A DNA stretch of 64,000 nt from Trichomonas vaginalis G3. Taxonomy: Eukaryota > Parabasalia > Trichomonadida > Trichomonadidae. The position numbers and the translations under genes were made by a program. The notes below the pieces were generated by a model. That model did not search any database, was not told where the DNA came from, and saw only the letters and a program-made list of their open reading frames with translations. The stretch is from NCBI RefSeq assembly GCF_026262505.1, contig NC_067206.1, positions 20,233,319-20,297,318 of the forward strand, in the 5' to 3' direction. Within the stretch, counting starts at the first letter, position 1; each line of letters begins with the position of its first letter. This document shows positions 39,843 to 49,071 of the stretch, piece after piece.

Positions 39843-40691
39843 ATGCTTTCAATAGAAAAAGAAAATTCAAGAGTTGCTACAACTAAACCATTAGATGAAC
39901 TTTTTACGAATGTCGGTCAAAAGTTTGAGACAGAGACCGTAAAGCATGAAGGCTATCGTTTTGACTACCCATTAAGATGGCTAAGAGACCCATCTGTCAC
40001 AAAAGCTATTGGCTTTCGTAGAATGAAGTTTGTGTCTGTAGAAGATAAAAGTTTTCCATTTATTGTAAGGTTTCATATAGATTATATATCTGAAGGGAAA
40101 CGAAAAATGTGGGAAGAAATTGAGCTAATACAAGTTGACCTTTCATCTTCTCTACAGACTGCGTTAAAAAATATAGAAGATAAAATAAATTCATGTTATG
40201 CAAAATATGCTGATGAATATGCAAATACCGAGAGCACACTTTATGTGAGAATTGTATATGACAAACAAAATTCACAAGTGTCATTTCAAATCTACGAAGA
40301 CAATCCAAAGAAAGACGAACAAATATATACAGAATTCACTGCAATGTCATGGTATTATTTGCAAAGAATGTTAAATCAGAAAGTCGAACTTCCTTTAGCA
40401 AATATTTACAGTCGATATGCAAGAGATGAACCATATTTATTTAAAGATGTTTTCGACCCAGCTGCTATTATTGTTCATGCTTCATTTTCTGGCGCCCAAA
40501 ACTCTTTCTTATGCTTGGCAAATGACTTTTACGAAAAACCTACAAAGTTATACGAACCACCAAGTGGAAGTATTTCAGACTTTCAAGTATGGTTTACTAC
40601 AGATGGAAGAAAAAGAATAATTCCATTATACCATGCGTTTTACTTAGAACTTAGTTTCATATACAACTACTATCGAACGGTAAAAATATAA
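39843..40691 (+). CDS. Polinton probable minor capsid (penton) protein
   Basis: 282 codons from ATG at 39843 (MLSIEKENSRVATTKPLDEL). The sequence is beta-rich; the last 60 residues (EPPSGSISDFQVWFTTDGRK followed by alternating hydrophobic strands) resemble the closing jelly-roll strands of Polinton and virophage penton proteins. A central basic/acidic region IVRFHIDYISEGKRKMWEE precedes. It looks whole. Placed divergently from the fibre gene, which would suit a vertex protein carrying a spike. The call is inferred; no diagnostic motif. Confidence 0.45.
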   Translation: MLSIEKENSRVATTKPLDELFTNVGQKFETETVKHEGYRFDYPLRWLRDPSVTKAIGFRRMKFVSVEDKSFPFIVRFHIDYISEGKRKMWEEIELIQVDLSSSLQTALKNIEDKINSCYAKYADEYANTESTLYVRIVYDKQNSQVSFQIYEDNPKKDEQIYTEFTAMSWYYLQRMLNQKVELPLANIYSRYARDEPYLFKDVFDPAAIIVHASFSGAQNSFLCLANDFYEKPTKLYEPPSGSISDFQVWFTTDGRKRIIPLYHAFYLELSFIYNYYRTVKI

Positions 40692-40695
40692 TTTT

Positions 40696-40938
40696 TTAAT
40701 ACGGTTGAGGTGTTGGATTTGGTTGCCAACTAGACTGTGGTGCAGGTTCAGGCTGTTGTATAACAGGAGCTTGTTCTTCTGGTTCAGGGTCTTTAGGTAT
40801 AATACCAACAAACTGACCTACTCTTTTACCAATATTTTTGACTCCGTTCCAAATTCCTCTTCCTACGGTTTTTATTCCATTCCATATACCTCTTCCAACA
40901 TTTCGAAAGAAGTTTCCAATACTACTGAAGAAACCCAT
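40696..40938 (-). CDS. Polinton short amphipathic Gly-start protein
   Basis: MGFFSSIGNFFRNVGRGIWN followed by a repeat G-I-W-N-G-[IV]-K-x-[VI]-G, an amphipathic membrane-binding helix, then a Pro/Gln-rich tail. Same design as the protein at 36756-37157. It looks whole; probably a membrane-active virion component. Confidence 0.45.
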   Translation of the reverse strand: MGFFSSIGNFFRNVGRGIWNGIKTVGRGIWNGVKNIGKRVGQFVGIIPKDPEPEEQAPVIQQPEPAPQSSWQPNPTPQPY

Positions 40939-40956
40939 TTTACTATATGTAAAAAT

Positions 40957-41319
40957 CTAATGTCCGCCTAGTCTCTTACGTTTCCTGTTGAGTTCCATAG
41001 CATTCTTTAACTGGAGCTCATACATTCTGTTTCTCCTCTGGTAGAAAACATATTCTGGGTCAACTCCTGTGTTCGCGTCATCTGCATAAAGTTGTTTATA
41101 TCCCACTTCAGGGTTTGTATAAAACTCTTTCCATCTCATATTTGCATACCATGGTGGCAAACCTAACGCAGCGTCATTTGACATGGCAGTTTGCATTTGT
41201 ACATCTGTTGGCACTTGACCATAGTTTGCCATTGCAGTTTGTATTCTAACTTCATTTGGAATATTCTCTGGGTTTGGTTGTCCAGGTTGCTGTGCATTCG
41301 CTAAGTTCTGTGCGTCCAT
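40957..41319 (-). CDS. Polinton small protein, 120 aa
   Basis: Starts MDAQNLANAQQPGQPNPENI; two related units RIQTAMANYGQVPTDV and QMQTAMSNDAALGLPP; ends in a basic LNRKRKRLGGH tail. The Gly-Gly-x end recalls cleavage sites of adenovirus-like proteases, but no protease was recognised in the element. Role unknown. Confidence 0.45.
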   Translation of the reverse strand: MDAQNLANAQQPGQPNPENIPNEVRIQTAMANYGQVPTDVQMQTAMSNDAALGLPPWYANMRWKEFYTNPEVGYKQLYADDANTGVDPEYVFYQRRNRMYELQLKNAMELNRKRKRLGGH

Positions 41320-41342
41320 TTAATATTAGATAAAAATATCTC

Positions 41343-41474
41343 TTACGAGTACATATACTGGACATTTGCAGGCATTGGTTCATCTTCATATTCTCTGTAC
41401 TTTTCTGCCACGTCAAATAAATAAATGACACAATGGAAAAAACCTAAAACAAGTAGTCCTATTTCAAACCACAT
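41343..41474 (-). CDS. Polinton 43-aa membrane protein
   Basis: MWFEIGLLVLGFFHCVIYLF is a single transmembrane segment, followed by a charged tail DVAEKYREYEDEPMPANVQY. It overlaps the methyltransferase stop by 16 bases. Size and layout resemble small virion membrane proteins; unknown function. Confidence 0.4.
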   Translation of the reverse strand: MWFEIGLLVLGFFHCVIYLFDVAEKYREYEDEPMPANVQYMYS

Positions 41475-42277
41475 TTACTTACCAATAAAATTTCTTTATT
41501 GTGACACTTTCTCCGGTTTATAGGACCTCTCTCATATTCTATCTTGTCATATCTAAACTCATAGTCATGTATGTCCTCTAACCATCTCATAACGGTTTCC
41601 AAACCACTTTTATCGGATGTAAAGTAAAAGCATGGATGGTTATGTAAAACGTCTAAAGTTTCTAAAGAGTCTCTCAAAGTCCAGTCTACTTGGTATTGAA
41701 AATCCCATGTGTTATAGAACGGCGGGTCCACTATAAAGAAAACATTTTCCTTGTCTTTATATTTTTCATACAACTCTGTCCAATAACATCTCACAAACTC
41801 TATACCCTCAATATATTTTTCTATGTCCTCTTTGAAAACATTTGTATAGTTAAGATATAAAACTTTTGACATAAGTGTTTCAATGTCATGAACTCTTATA
41901 GAACCACTATATAATAGTCTAGCAGATATACTATCCCAGTCTATATATTCTGCTTTTTTCAAAACCTCTCTCACAATATTTTTCTTATCTAATGGTATAC
42001 GTTCCATCTTACCTATAGGTATCTTTTCTTTTAACTCTTTCAATATTTTGTTAGTGTCTGGAATATGTTTGAGACGGTCCATATAGTTGTCGAAGTCATT
42101 GCATATAATCTTTGAGTCTGGGAATATTGTATGGCACAAATGGGATATATAGAAACTTCCACCGAACAAATCTACAAATGTTAGACCATTCGGTAGTTTC
42201 TTAAGTTCTCTCAATATAATATCTTTACATTTACTCTTATTTCCAAAGAACGGTAACGGTGGTTTTGTAAAATTCAT
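41459..42277 (-). CDS. Polinton D12-class adenine-N6 DNA methyltransferase
   Basis: 272 codons from ATG at 42277. The N-terminus PPLPFFGNKSKCKD is the FxGxK motif, FVDLFGGSFYISH is the SAM-binding motif I, and VFFIVDPPFYNTWDF contains the DPPF/Y catalytic motif near residue 187; RLLYSGSIRVH and a C-terminal NRRKCHNKEILLVSK complete the Dam-like order. It should transfer methyl groups to adenine in double-stranded DNA, for the element or for the host chromosome. The length is usual for Dam. It looks whole and sits next to the right terminal repeat. Confidence 0.85.
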   Translation of the reverse strand: MNFTKPPLPFFGNKSKCKDIILRELKKLPNGLTFVDLFGGSFYISHLCHTIFPDSKIICNDFDNYMDRLKHIPDTNKILKELKEKIPIGKMERIPLDKKNIVREVLKKAEYIDWDSISARLLYSGSIRVHDIETLMSKVLYLNYTNVFKEDIEKYIEGIEFVRCYWTELYEKYKDKENVFFIVDPPFYNTWDFQYQVDWTLRDSLETLDVLHNHPCFYFTSDKSGLETVMRWLEDIHDYEFRYDKIEYERGPINRRKCHNKEILLVSKCGLK

Positions 42278-42334
42278 TTATATATAATAATAAAAATGTT
42301 TTTACCTGAAAAGTGACAGAAAAGTAACAAAACA

Positions 42335-42440
42335 TGTACGAAGAAGTCTTGAAAATTCAAGAGGGTAGAAAAGAGGTTAGAAAAGAGGTTATATCTAACC
42401 TTCTACCCTAAACATTATTTTTGTCTGATTTTACGAAGAA
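42335..42440. repeat. Dispersed Polinton repeat block, right side
   Basis: One copy of the ~70-bp unit (AAATTCAAGAGGGTAGAAAA ... CTTCTACCCTAAA) plus ACGAAGAAGTCTTGACAAAA units, mirroring the left leader. Confidence 0.75.
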
Positions 42441-42503
42441 GTCTTGACAAAACATGAAAACATATATAATTTGTGAAAAGCTCCTGGAAGACCCGTATAT
42501 AAG

Positions 42504-42593
42504 AACTTCATTTATACTAAACATCTTCAGGGCTAGAAGGCACGAAGTGCCTGGAAGCCCCATTACCTTTTTTTTTTTTTTTTTTTTTTTTTT
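42504..42593 (-). repeat. Polinton right terminal inverted repeat
   Basis: Read inward: A-tract of 26, GGTAATGGGGCTTCCAGGCA, the palindrome AGGCACTTCGTGCCT, then GAAGATGTTTAGTATAAATG. Pairs with 18304-18386 and 18387-18463. Confidence 0.9.
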
Positions 42594-43127
42594 GATCCGA
42601 ACTCTATACTACTAACATAATATTTTTATTTCATTTTTATAAAGTTTATTTGATAACAATTCTGTTTTTATATTATTAGCCAAAAATAATTCTTTCCTCT
42701 CAAAAGTCACCTTTCTGCCATCACCATTCCCTCAAAATTTCACTAAAAAATTGGGGATGTTATTAAAACGGTAATTCCTCTTTACTAAAAATAGTATTTA
42801 ATGAAAGAAAATGCAGGGGGTAAAACCCTAGGGTGACAGGAGACTTCAATTGAATGAAAGAATATCAGATGTCCAAAATAGTGTAAGCATCAATTTTCAT
42901 TCAGAGGCAAAGAAATTCATATTACATGAAAAATAAAAGGTTGAATATTACGAACATTGCAGAAACAATCTAGTAGATGCTTATGTATTTGATTAACTTA
43001 AAATAAAACTAACCTAAAACTTTTCTTCTCAAAAAATGCTACCTCTCAAATTAGTTCTCAAAAAATACTAGTATTCAAATTTGAGAAGAATCACAATTTC
43101 AATATCCTTTCAAATTTATACCATTTA
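42594..43127. other. Intergenic, no gene seen
   Basis: AT-rich, non-repetitive spacer between the Polinton and the Myb gene. Nothing recognisable except two short matches of TTCTCAAAAAATRCTA (about 43025 and 43053). Confidence 0.6.
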
Positions 43128-43140
43128 TCATTTTATTTCA
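43128..43140 (+). promoter_or_regulatory. Inr-like element of the Myb gene
   Basis: TCATTTTATTTCA matches the first seven positions of the trichomonad Inr TCAYTWYTCATTA. Its A+1 (43130) lies 19 bases before the ATG, the usual spacing. CCTTT at 43106-43110 could be an M5-like box. Confidence 0.5.
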
Positions 43141-43148
43141 AATCGAGA

Positions 43149-43673
43149 ATGTTTCAAGCGGAATTTGCCAAGGTATTGCTCCCACCGAAGACCCTTTGGA
43201 CCAAAGAAGAAGATAAGCTCTTGACATCCGTTGTCCAACAGTTTGGACCAAGAAAATGGAACTCCATCGCTGAACACATCCCTGGCCGTACAGGTAAACA
43301 ATGCCGCGAGCGCTGGGTAAGTCATATTTCTCCAGAATTGATCAATATAGAATGGAATACTTCTGATGATGAACAATTAATCAACTTACACAATTCTCTT
43401 GGAAACAAATGGGCAAAGATCGCCCAATTCTTCCCAGGAAGACCACCGAATGCTATCAAAAACAGATTCAACTGTATTCTTAGAAAGAAAGCTAGAGATT
43501 CTCGATTAAGCCCCTGTCCTTCAGTCTCGAACGAAAAAATCATTTCCAAGGACAATACCAATAATGAAGATGTCTCTATTGACTCCTTCTTTGAGATAGA
43601 GTCAGTAAATGACTTTGGTCAGATTGACTGCGAATCTTTATTCGATTCTTCAGTATTTTCCGTTGATTTTTAG
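43149..43673 (+). CDS. R2R3-type Myb DNA-binding protein
   Basis: 174 codons from ATG at 43149 to TAG. Two Myb repeats: R2 at about residues 16-62 (LWTKEEDKLLTSVVQQFG, KWNSIAEHIPGRTGKQCRER) and R3 at about 68-110 (WNTSDDEQLINLHNSLGNKW, AKIAQFFPGRPPNAIKNRF), each with regularly spaced Trp or aromatic residues. A short acidic Ser/Asp-rich tail (DNTNNEDVSIDSFFEIESVN) could be an activation segment. Trichomonads have hundreds of such small Myb proteins; some regulate adhesin or iron-responsive genes. It is intact, with an Inr-like start, and is a very likely active host gene. Confidence 0.92.
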   Translation: MFQAEFAKVLLPPKTLWTKEEDKLLTSVVQQFGPRKWNSIAEHIPGRTGKQCRERWVSHISPELINIEWNTSDDEQLINLHNSLGNKWAKIAQFFPGRPPNAIKNRFNCILRKKARDSRLSPCPSVSNEKIISKDNTNNEDVSIDSFFEIESVNDFGQIDCESLFDSSVFSVDF

Positions 43674-44156
43674 ATTATAAAGTGTTTGTTTGTTATTTAA
43701 TATTAAATTATGGCTTTTTTTTTGCAAAATAGAGCATTCAAAATTGCATGGGGCGAACCTAAGATTAAATAGTACTATAGTTCTTATTGCAAACAACAAT
43801 AACAACCGATTGTTTCATATAAAGCAACTTTGATAAGAATCACAAAAGATTGCATCAAAAACAGTCATTTATAGACAATAGTTGCATAATCACGTGTATT
43901 AACAACAATAACACGTCGTTGTTGCTCATAAAGCAACTTTGAGAAGACTTTGTATCAAATACAAAATCTATTGAAACTCCATTTTTCTGACCACAACCTT
44001 TCATGACAATTATTCTAAAATCGTCCAAAAATACATCCCAATTCAGAGAATACCAAAATAGAGTGCATTGTTAGCAGTTTTACACCCTTTCTAAATTTTC
44101 CTTTACGAAAAGTGACACAAACTTTACATATCGTTGCAATAGACCCTGAATAAAAA
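43674..44156. other. Intergenic with short repeats
   Basis: Two imperfect copies of AACAACAATAACA then CATAAAGCAACTTTGA (about 43791-43835 and 43903-43940). A transposon-end-like TTTACGAAAAGTGACACAAA stands at 44102-44121, possibly a relic. Confidence 0.5.
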
Positions 44157-46943
44157 ATGAGTTCTAGATATTTTTCCAGCACTTTATCTGGAAAATCTAA
44201 TATAGGAGGAGATAACTCGTCATCTAAAATTGATTCTCTTCGAAAACAACTCTATCAACAATATGAAAGCGCAATTTCTTCATCAGAAAAGTTTAAAACA
44301 AATGATTCACACGCATTTACGAGACCTCCAACTTTTGCTGGATATCAGACTACCAATAAACGAATAAAAAAGCTTCCTCAATATAATTTTGAAGAAGAAT
44401 CTTTAGTTTCAAAATTTGGGGGAAGCTCGCCAATTAAATCTCGATACATGAGAAAAACCTACTTATTTGATGCTGATGGAGATGATTTCGATGGAGTTAG
44501 TACGTATAAACCAAATATATCTTCTCGTCTTCCATTAACAAAGCCAACATCTCTATCTATGTATAGAGAAAAGTTTGGAGAATCAATATCTGGTACTGAT
44601 AAAGACATTTCTTCAACATTTATTCAAGATGTCGATTTATCTGACGATTTGTTCGAAACAAACACGAATACTGTATCATATAAACCAACAAATACAAATC
44701 CATCACGTAGTGAATTATCAAAGACTTCATCATCTAAAAATCAATTTTCAAAGACTTCAAAGAAGCCAATTACTCAAAGAAATGATCGATTTACTGATAT
44801 AATTCACGATGATAACAAAACTGCGAATGAAGACTCAATAGATTTCGAAATACAATCAACACTTCGAAACCAATTAAGAAACCGCTCTTCAAGCCATTCT
44901 GAATTACCAAGTAATAAGAAACCATCGAATTCAGACCAAAATTTAAATCAAGAAAAATATCATCAAAAATCTACAACTGATTATCAAAAATCATTTAATG
45001 ATTTGCCAAATCCATACGACGAACTTAACAAAAACAACAAAAACAAGAAAATTTCCAAAAATAATATTCCAAACAAAAAACCATTGGAAATTAATACAGA
45101 ATCACCATATGTTGAATCTATCATATCATCACCAAAGATTTTACCTCAAAATACCAAAATAATTTCTGAAAATCAGGAAAATTCAAACAAACAGAGCAAA
45201 AACATTAAACCTACAAATACATTGGATCTTGATAAGAAGCCTGTTTCTGATGGAAAACAAAAGTTTAAAGAAAATACAATAAATTCAATGAATCCAAGCA
45301 AAGGAAATACTAAATCTGATCAAAACATTACTACAAAACCATCAGATCTTGACAATAAACCTAAAAAAGAAGAAGATCAGAAAATTATTCAGATAAAACC
45401 TAAAGAAGAAGAAATTATCCAAGAAAAACCTGCTGTAATAGATCCTCTTTATCCGAATTCGAACAGATCATTGAATCAAAAGCCAAAAGTTAATAAATTT
45501 GAAAAAATTTCATCAAATCAGAAAAATCCAACATTGATTATCACACAACCTCCAAAACAAGATGCAGCAAGTATTAAACCATCAAAAATGCCAACTTTTG
45601 ACTTAGACTTGAATTCACCACAGATAATTCAACAAAAAACAGATAAAACAACTGAAATTGTCAATGACAGATCCATTAGAGACACAAACACTCCAAAACA
45701 TGCCGAAGAAAAGGAAGATGAAAAAATTTCTCAAAATAATTTTGAAAAAATCAATGATGATACAGATAATTCTGATCCTTCCAAGCAGAAAATATCTCCT
45801 ACGAAGCCAGAAGATAAAAATGATGAAAATCAAAAGAAAGATATCGTAATTTCTCCAGAAGAAAGGAAGAAAATGCTCTCGGACAGAGTTTTAGCTGATC
45901 AAAACCTTCTCAAAGAGATGAAGAAGTTTGTAAGTGAAGAATTTGTCGATTATGAAGAAGATTACAACGAAATCGACTTCGAATTTGACGATGAAGCCGA
46001 TGTATCTGTTGAAGAGGACACAAATTCGGTTAATCATGAAAATAAACCTGAAATTAAAGAAAATGAAGGAATTAAAGACAAAATTCAACAAGAACCAAAA
46101 GTAGACATACAAGATAATGATGGATCTTCTCAAAATGTTCAAAATTTCCAAAGAAATAATTTTGATAATCCGAAATTTGACGAAAATACTAATGATCAGC
46201 AAACTTCAAAGGCCGAATCCAAAGATACCACCAATGATAAAGGAAGTATGCCTAAATTTGATCAAAAAACCAAATCTCCTTCTGAATTTCCAGTTTGGCA
46301 ACTTGGAAGCGAAGAAGAAGATGAAGAAAAGCAAGAAACAAACCAAGTAGTACCTCATGATGAAGAAGATGACCTATTTAGTTTCCAAGATGACAAATCA
46401 AACAAAGAAGAAGAGGATTTGCTCAATTCTGATGCAGACAATTTAGTTGATGATGATCGTATATCTAAAATTGAGCCTTTCAAGTCAATTGACGAAGAAT
46501 TAAAAGTTCCAAATTTGTCACAACTGAATGAAAGCATCGAAACCAATACCAACACAAGTATGTTTGTTAATTATGCTGATAAGGATGTAAATGTCATCGA
46601 AAACAAGCCAAAACTCGTTATTCAACCCGTAGATTACCATGAAAACGAAGTTTCTACTACAACAACAGATGAATGCGTCATAGACAACAGTATTTTCGTT
46701 GTAGAAAAAGTTGAAGAAGAATTTAATGAAAATTCAATTTTCAAATTTGGAGAATCAATGACGATTGACATGAAAGATGATTCTAATATTGAATATGATG
46801 AAGACTCTGATGAGTTACCAAGCACAGAAATAGTTTCAATCGCTTTCAACAGAGGAAAATTGGAAAATCCGATAAAAACAACAATTTTCTGCTTAATTCA
46901 TGTAGCTGATAAAATCCTTGATGAACAACTTCAATTAATGTAA
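44157..46943 (+). CDS. Long disordered protein, 928 aa
   Basis: An intact frame from ATG at 44157 to TAA. The N-terminus (MSSRYFSSTLSGKSNIGGDN) contains short motifs such as SLRKQLYQQYESA and SRYMRKTYLFDADGDDFD. Residues about 170-560 are a low-complexity Asn/Lys/Ser/Pro-rich region with repeated N-K-K-P. A helical segment SPEERKKMLSDRVLADQNLL and acidic runs (EEFVDYEEDYNEIDFEFDDE) follow. The last ~50 residues (IVSIAFNRGKLENPIKTTIF) look folded. No membrane segment. Intrinsic disorder with acidic motifs suggests a cytoskeletal or trafficking adaptor, but no family is recognised. Codon use is normal for the host; single copy here. Confidence 0.8.
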   Translation: MSSRYFSSTLSGKSNIGGDNSSSKIDSLRKQLYQQYESAISSSEKFKTNDSHAFTRPPTFAGYQTTNKRIKKLPQYNFEEESLVSKFGGSSPIKSRYMRKTYLFDADGDDFDGVSTYKPNISSRLPLTKPTSLSMYREKFGESISGTDKDISSTFIQDVDLSDDLFETNTNTVSYKPTNTNPSRSELSKTSSSKNQFSKTSKKPITQRNDRFTDIIHDDNKTANEDSIDFEIQSTLRNQLRNRSSSHSELPSNKKPSNSDQNLNQEKYHQKSTTDYQKSFNDLPNPYDELNKNNKNKKISKNNIPNKKPLEINTESPYVESIISSPKILPQNTKIISENQENSNKQSKNIKPTNTLDLDKKPVSDGKQKFKENTINSMNPSKGNTKSDQNITTKPSDLDNKPKKEEDQKIIQIKPKEEEIIQEKPAVIDPLYPNSNRSLNQKPKVNKFEKISSNQKNPTLIITQPPKQDAASIKPSKMPTFDLDLNSPQIIQQKTDKTTEIVNDRSIRDTNTPKHAEEKEDEKISQNNFEKINDDTDNSDPSKQKISPTKPEDKNDENQKKDIVISPEERKKMLSDRVLADQNLLKEMKKFVSEEFVDYEEDYNEIDFEFDDEADVSVEEDTNSVNHENKPEIKENEGIKDKIQQEPKVDIQDNDGSSQNVQNFQRNNFDNPKFDENTNDQQTSKAESKDTTNDKGSMPKFDQKTKSPSEFPVWQLGSEEEDEEKQETNQVVPHDEEDDLFSFQDDKSNKEEEDLLNSDADNLVDDDRISKIEPFKSIDEELKVPNLSQLNESIETNTNTSMFVNYADKDVNVIENKPKLVIQPVDYHENEVSTTTTDECVIDNSIFVVEKVEEEFNENSIFKFGESMTIDMKDDSNIEYDEDSDELPSTEIVSIAFNRGKLENPIKTTIFCLIHVADKILDEQLQLM

Positions 46944-47619
46944 TAATTATTTTGTTTATATTTATATATTTGTTAGTAAATATTAATCTATCCTGTTATG
47001 ATTATTATATGAGAAATTTCTAGAAATAGATATTAGTGATAAATGCCTATGAGTTGGAGCAATTTATTGCAACAATAAATTTTAAGTCTGGTTCAGAATT
47101 TTATCGCAATTCACCTAAAATGCTTCCACCTCAATTTTAAAAAATTTGATAAGCAAAAAGTCGTCGTAAATATTTGAGAGATGCATTCTTGAAATTAAAT
47201 AAAATTTAGATACTAATCAAAAATAATAAAGATACCACGGATAAAAAAAGTAATAATACTAGAGCTTATATTAGAATAGAAATCATATGTAAGGTTTTTG
47301 GTATAAATGGGTGCAACCCCGACCAAAATAATATAGGTACACGAAAAAGGTGTCGCCACATGAAAAAGGCAGATTATGGTTTTATAAAGCATGATTAAAA
47401 TAATTAATAATGTAAGTAATCATTTTTAACAAGAAAAGCTCTATATAGTAAAATAAAAAATTAATAGAAATTTTTAGAAAAAAAAATTAAAAATTTTAAA
47501 AATATAGTTGAAATTAAGATCATATGTGAAATAGAATAGAAATAAAAAATTTGATTGAATTGATAAGATTTTTAGAAATAATTTGTTAATATAATAAATT
47601 ACGTGAATTATTAATAAGT
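46944..47619. other. Intergenic, no gene seen
   Basis: Very AT-rich spacer, no repeats or frames of note. Confidence 0.6.
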
Positions 47620-47621
47620 CT

Positions 47622-48640
47622 TCATTCTTCAATTCTTCTTCCTTTCTTGCTTCCTTTTTTCCTTCCTTTCTCCTTACATTCTTCGGTCATTTTGCCTAGC
47701 ATCTTCCCATATTCTCTTACAGCTTCCCCTTCCGCGTCCTCTTGACAATCCACGTCCTCTCGCTGCGCTCTCCTTGAGCCTCTTCCTGTTTTTCTAGACT
47801 CATGTTCATCAGGTAAATAAAAATTTAGACGATTTTCTTCACTTACGAATTTCGTCATTCCTTAGTTTCTTTCAGGTCTCCAATTTTCAATCTCTTCGTT
47901 GAAAGTTTGTGCACCTCAGTAGCAAGATTCATGTCTATCCACGCAAATGATTCGTGCAATTCAGGTTTGTGGATCCACTCGATTCCAGCCCTGCAAAAGG
48001 CATGAATGATGTTAGTAGGTGTGGCAGCACTAAAGAATGCATCAACATAGGAAAGATGCCAAAAAGTCCGAAAAAATTAAAATCTGACAGCGAATTGGTC
48101 CGAAATTTTGTTGATATTTTACTTTATCTCAATATACCTTCATAAGCTTGGCATTAAATTACTATTGTAAGGCATTATCTGCTTGAGTAGTCACAGTATA
48201 TTATTGTTGTATGATTATTATCTTTGTATTTGGAATATACACGAATTAATAAAACGTTCTTTGCCGTCTACCCACTTAATGTCAAAAGTTAGTTTTTTGA
48301 TTTTAAAAAGCAGGGTTTTCATCTTGTGGAATCCAAGCGAAGCGCAGGATTCCACAAGATGAAAAGCCTGCAATATAATTATGATGCTTTTATTAACTTG
48401 TTATAAAGGATTGTTCCAATTTAAAAACTCTTGATTTTTTTTCGGACCAATTCGCTGTCAAATTTTAATTTTTTCGGACGATTTCGCAGATCCCCCATCA
48501 ACATATATTATTATTTGTCGGCTTTGTTCGTTCGAAATTACAGGATCTATTCGAATTCTTGTTGTTTGCGTTTTGTAAGAGTTGAAAATGCCTAAATCTA
48601 ACGTTTGCGTTTGATCTGACGATAGGGGGACTAAAAAATT
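47622..48640 (-). pseudogene. Pogo/Tigger-like transposase C-terminal remnant
   Basis: On the minus strand from about 48640: LSSDQTQTLDLGIFNSYK matches the conserved P-x-x-[ST]-x-x-x-Q-P-L-D-x-x-[IV]-F motif of DDE_1 transposases. After the MITE at 48066-48479 come FFSAATPTNIIHAFCRAGIE, the family's C-terminal T-I-x-x-[SA]-F-x-x-A-G-I motif, and a charged tail (47622-47858). Frames change at least once near 47860. The N-terminal part may continue upstream (frame at 48723-48908), but this is not certain. Related to the central fragment at 897-1290. Confidence 0.6.
48066..48479. mobile_element. MITE with central hairpin, 414 bp
   Basis: Inverted ends of about 40 bp: GTCCGAAAAAATTAAAATCT then GACAGCGAATTGGTCCGAAA, and the same with one change read inward from 48479. 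The centre has a hairpin (48310-48372) with arms around GCAGGGTTTTCATCTTGTGG and AATCC/GGATT. It splits the pogo remnant; no target duplication seen. Confidence 0.8.
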
Positions 48641-48934
48641 ACTTTGATATTATGCAACTCCGATTTAGACTAAGTTTCAATGTGAATGGACAAATGCAGT
48701 ACAACATTATAACCAAAAATATTCATATACTTTCGCATTCAACTAAGGTGGCAGACATGGAAAAAAGAGCCTCTCCAATTCGTGCAATATAAGCAAAATT
48801 ATCAATTTTTCGCAATGAATGTAAAAGCATATACTCATCCATTATCATTATATTAAGGTGGCCCCAATGAATTTTGATGCCATCTGAAAAAAAACAAGTT
48901 TCAAGCAAGGTAAATCGAAAATTTACAAAAGGCT
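48641..48934. other. Possible further pogo remnant
   Basis: A 61-codon minus frame (48723-48908) with KIHWGHLNIMIMDEYMLL could belong to the transposase upstream of the recognised part; no firm motif. Confidence 0.3.
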
Positions 48935-49071
48935 ACATGCAAAAGTCTCTTGGCTTTTGTTTTTGAGTGCGACTGCCAAAATGTTTTGGTAGTCCCATTC
49001 AAAAACAAAAGCCAAGAGACTTTTGCATGTATTAATATGACAAGCCTTCACAAGCAAGGCTTGCCATATTA
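48935..49071. repeat. Two adjacent hairpins
   Basis: The first, 48935-49030, pairs ACATGCAAAAGTCTCTTGGC and following bases with an exact complement around a loop that itself contains GACTGCCAAAA/TTTTGGTAGTC. The second, 49034-49071, pairs AATATGACAAGCCTT with AAGGCTTGCCATATT. They resemble the transposon hairpin arrays, but the host element was not identified. Confidence 0.8.

Larger units (their letters stand above)
18304..42593. mobile_element. Polinton/Maverick element, 24.3 kb, broken
   Basis: Bounded by inverted repeats and by GATCC on both sides (18299-18303; 42594-42598), close to the 6-bp duplications of Polintons. It carries polymerase B, rve integrase, packaging ATPase, SF3 helicase, capsid-type proteins and accessory genes in blocks on both strands. 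No host-like genes interrupt it. It is broken, with very roughly ten to fifteen breaks spread mostly over the left half, while several right-half genes look whole. Terminal repeats are nearly identical, so the insertion is probably recent. It is larger than the 15-20 kb usual for the family because of extra accessory genes and repeats. Confidence 0.93.
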
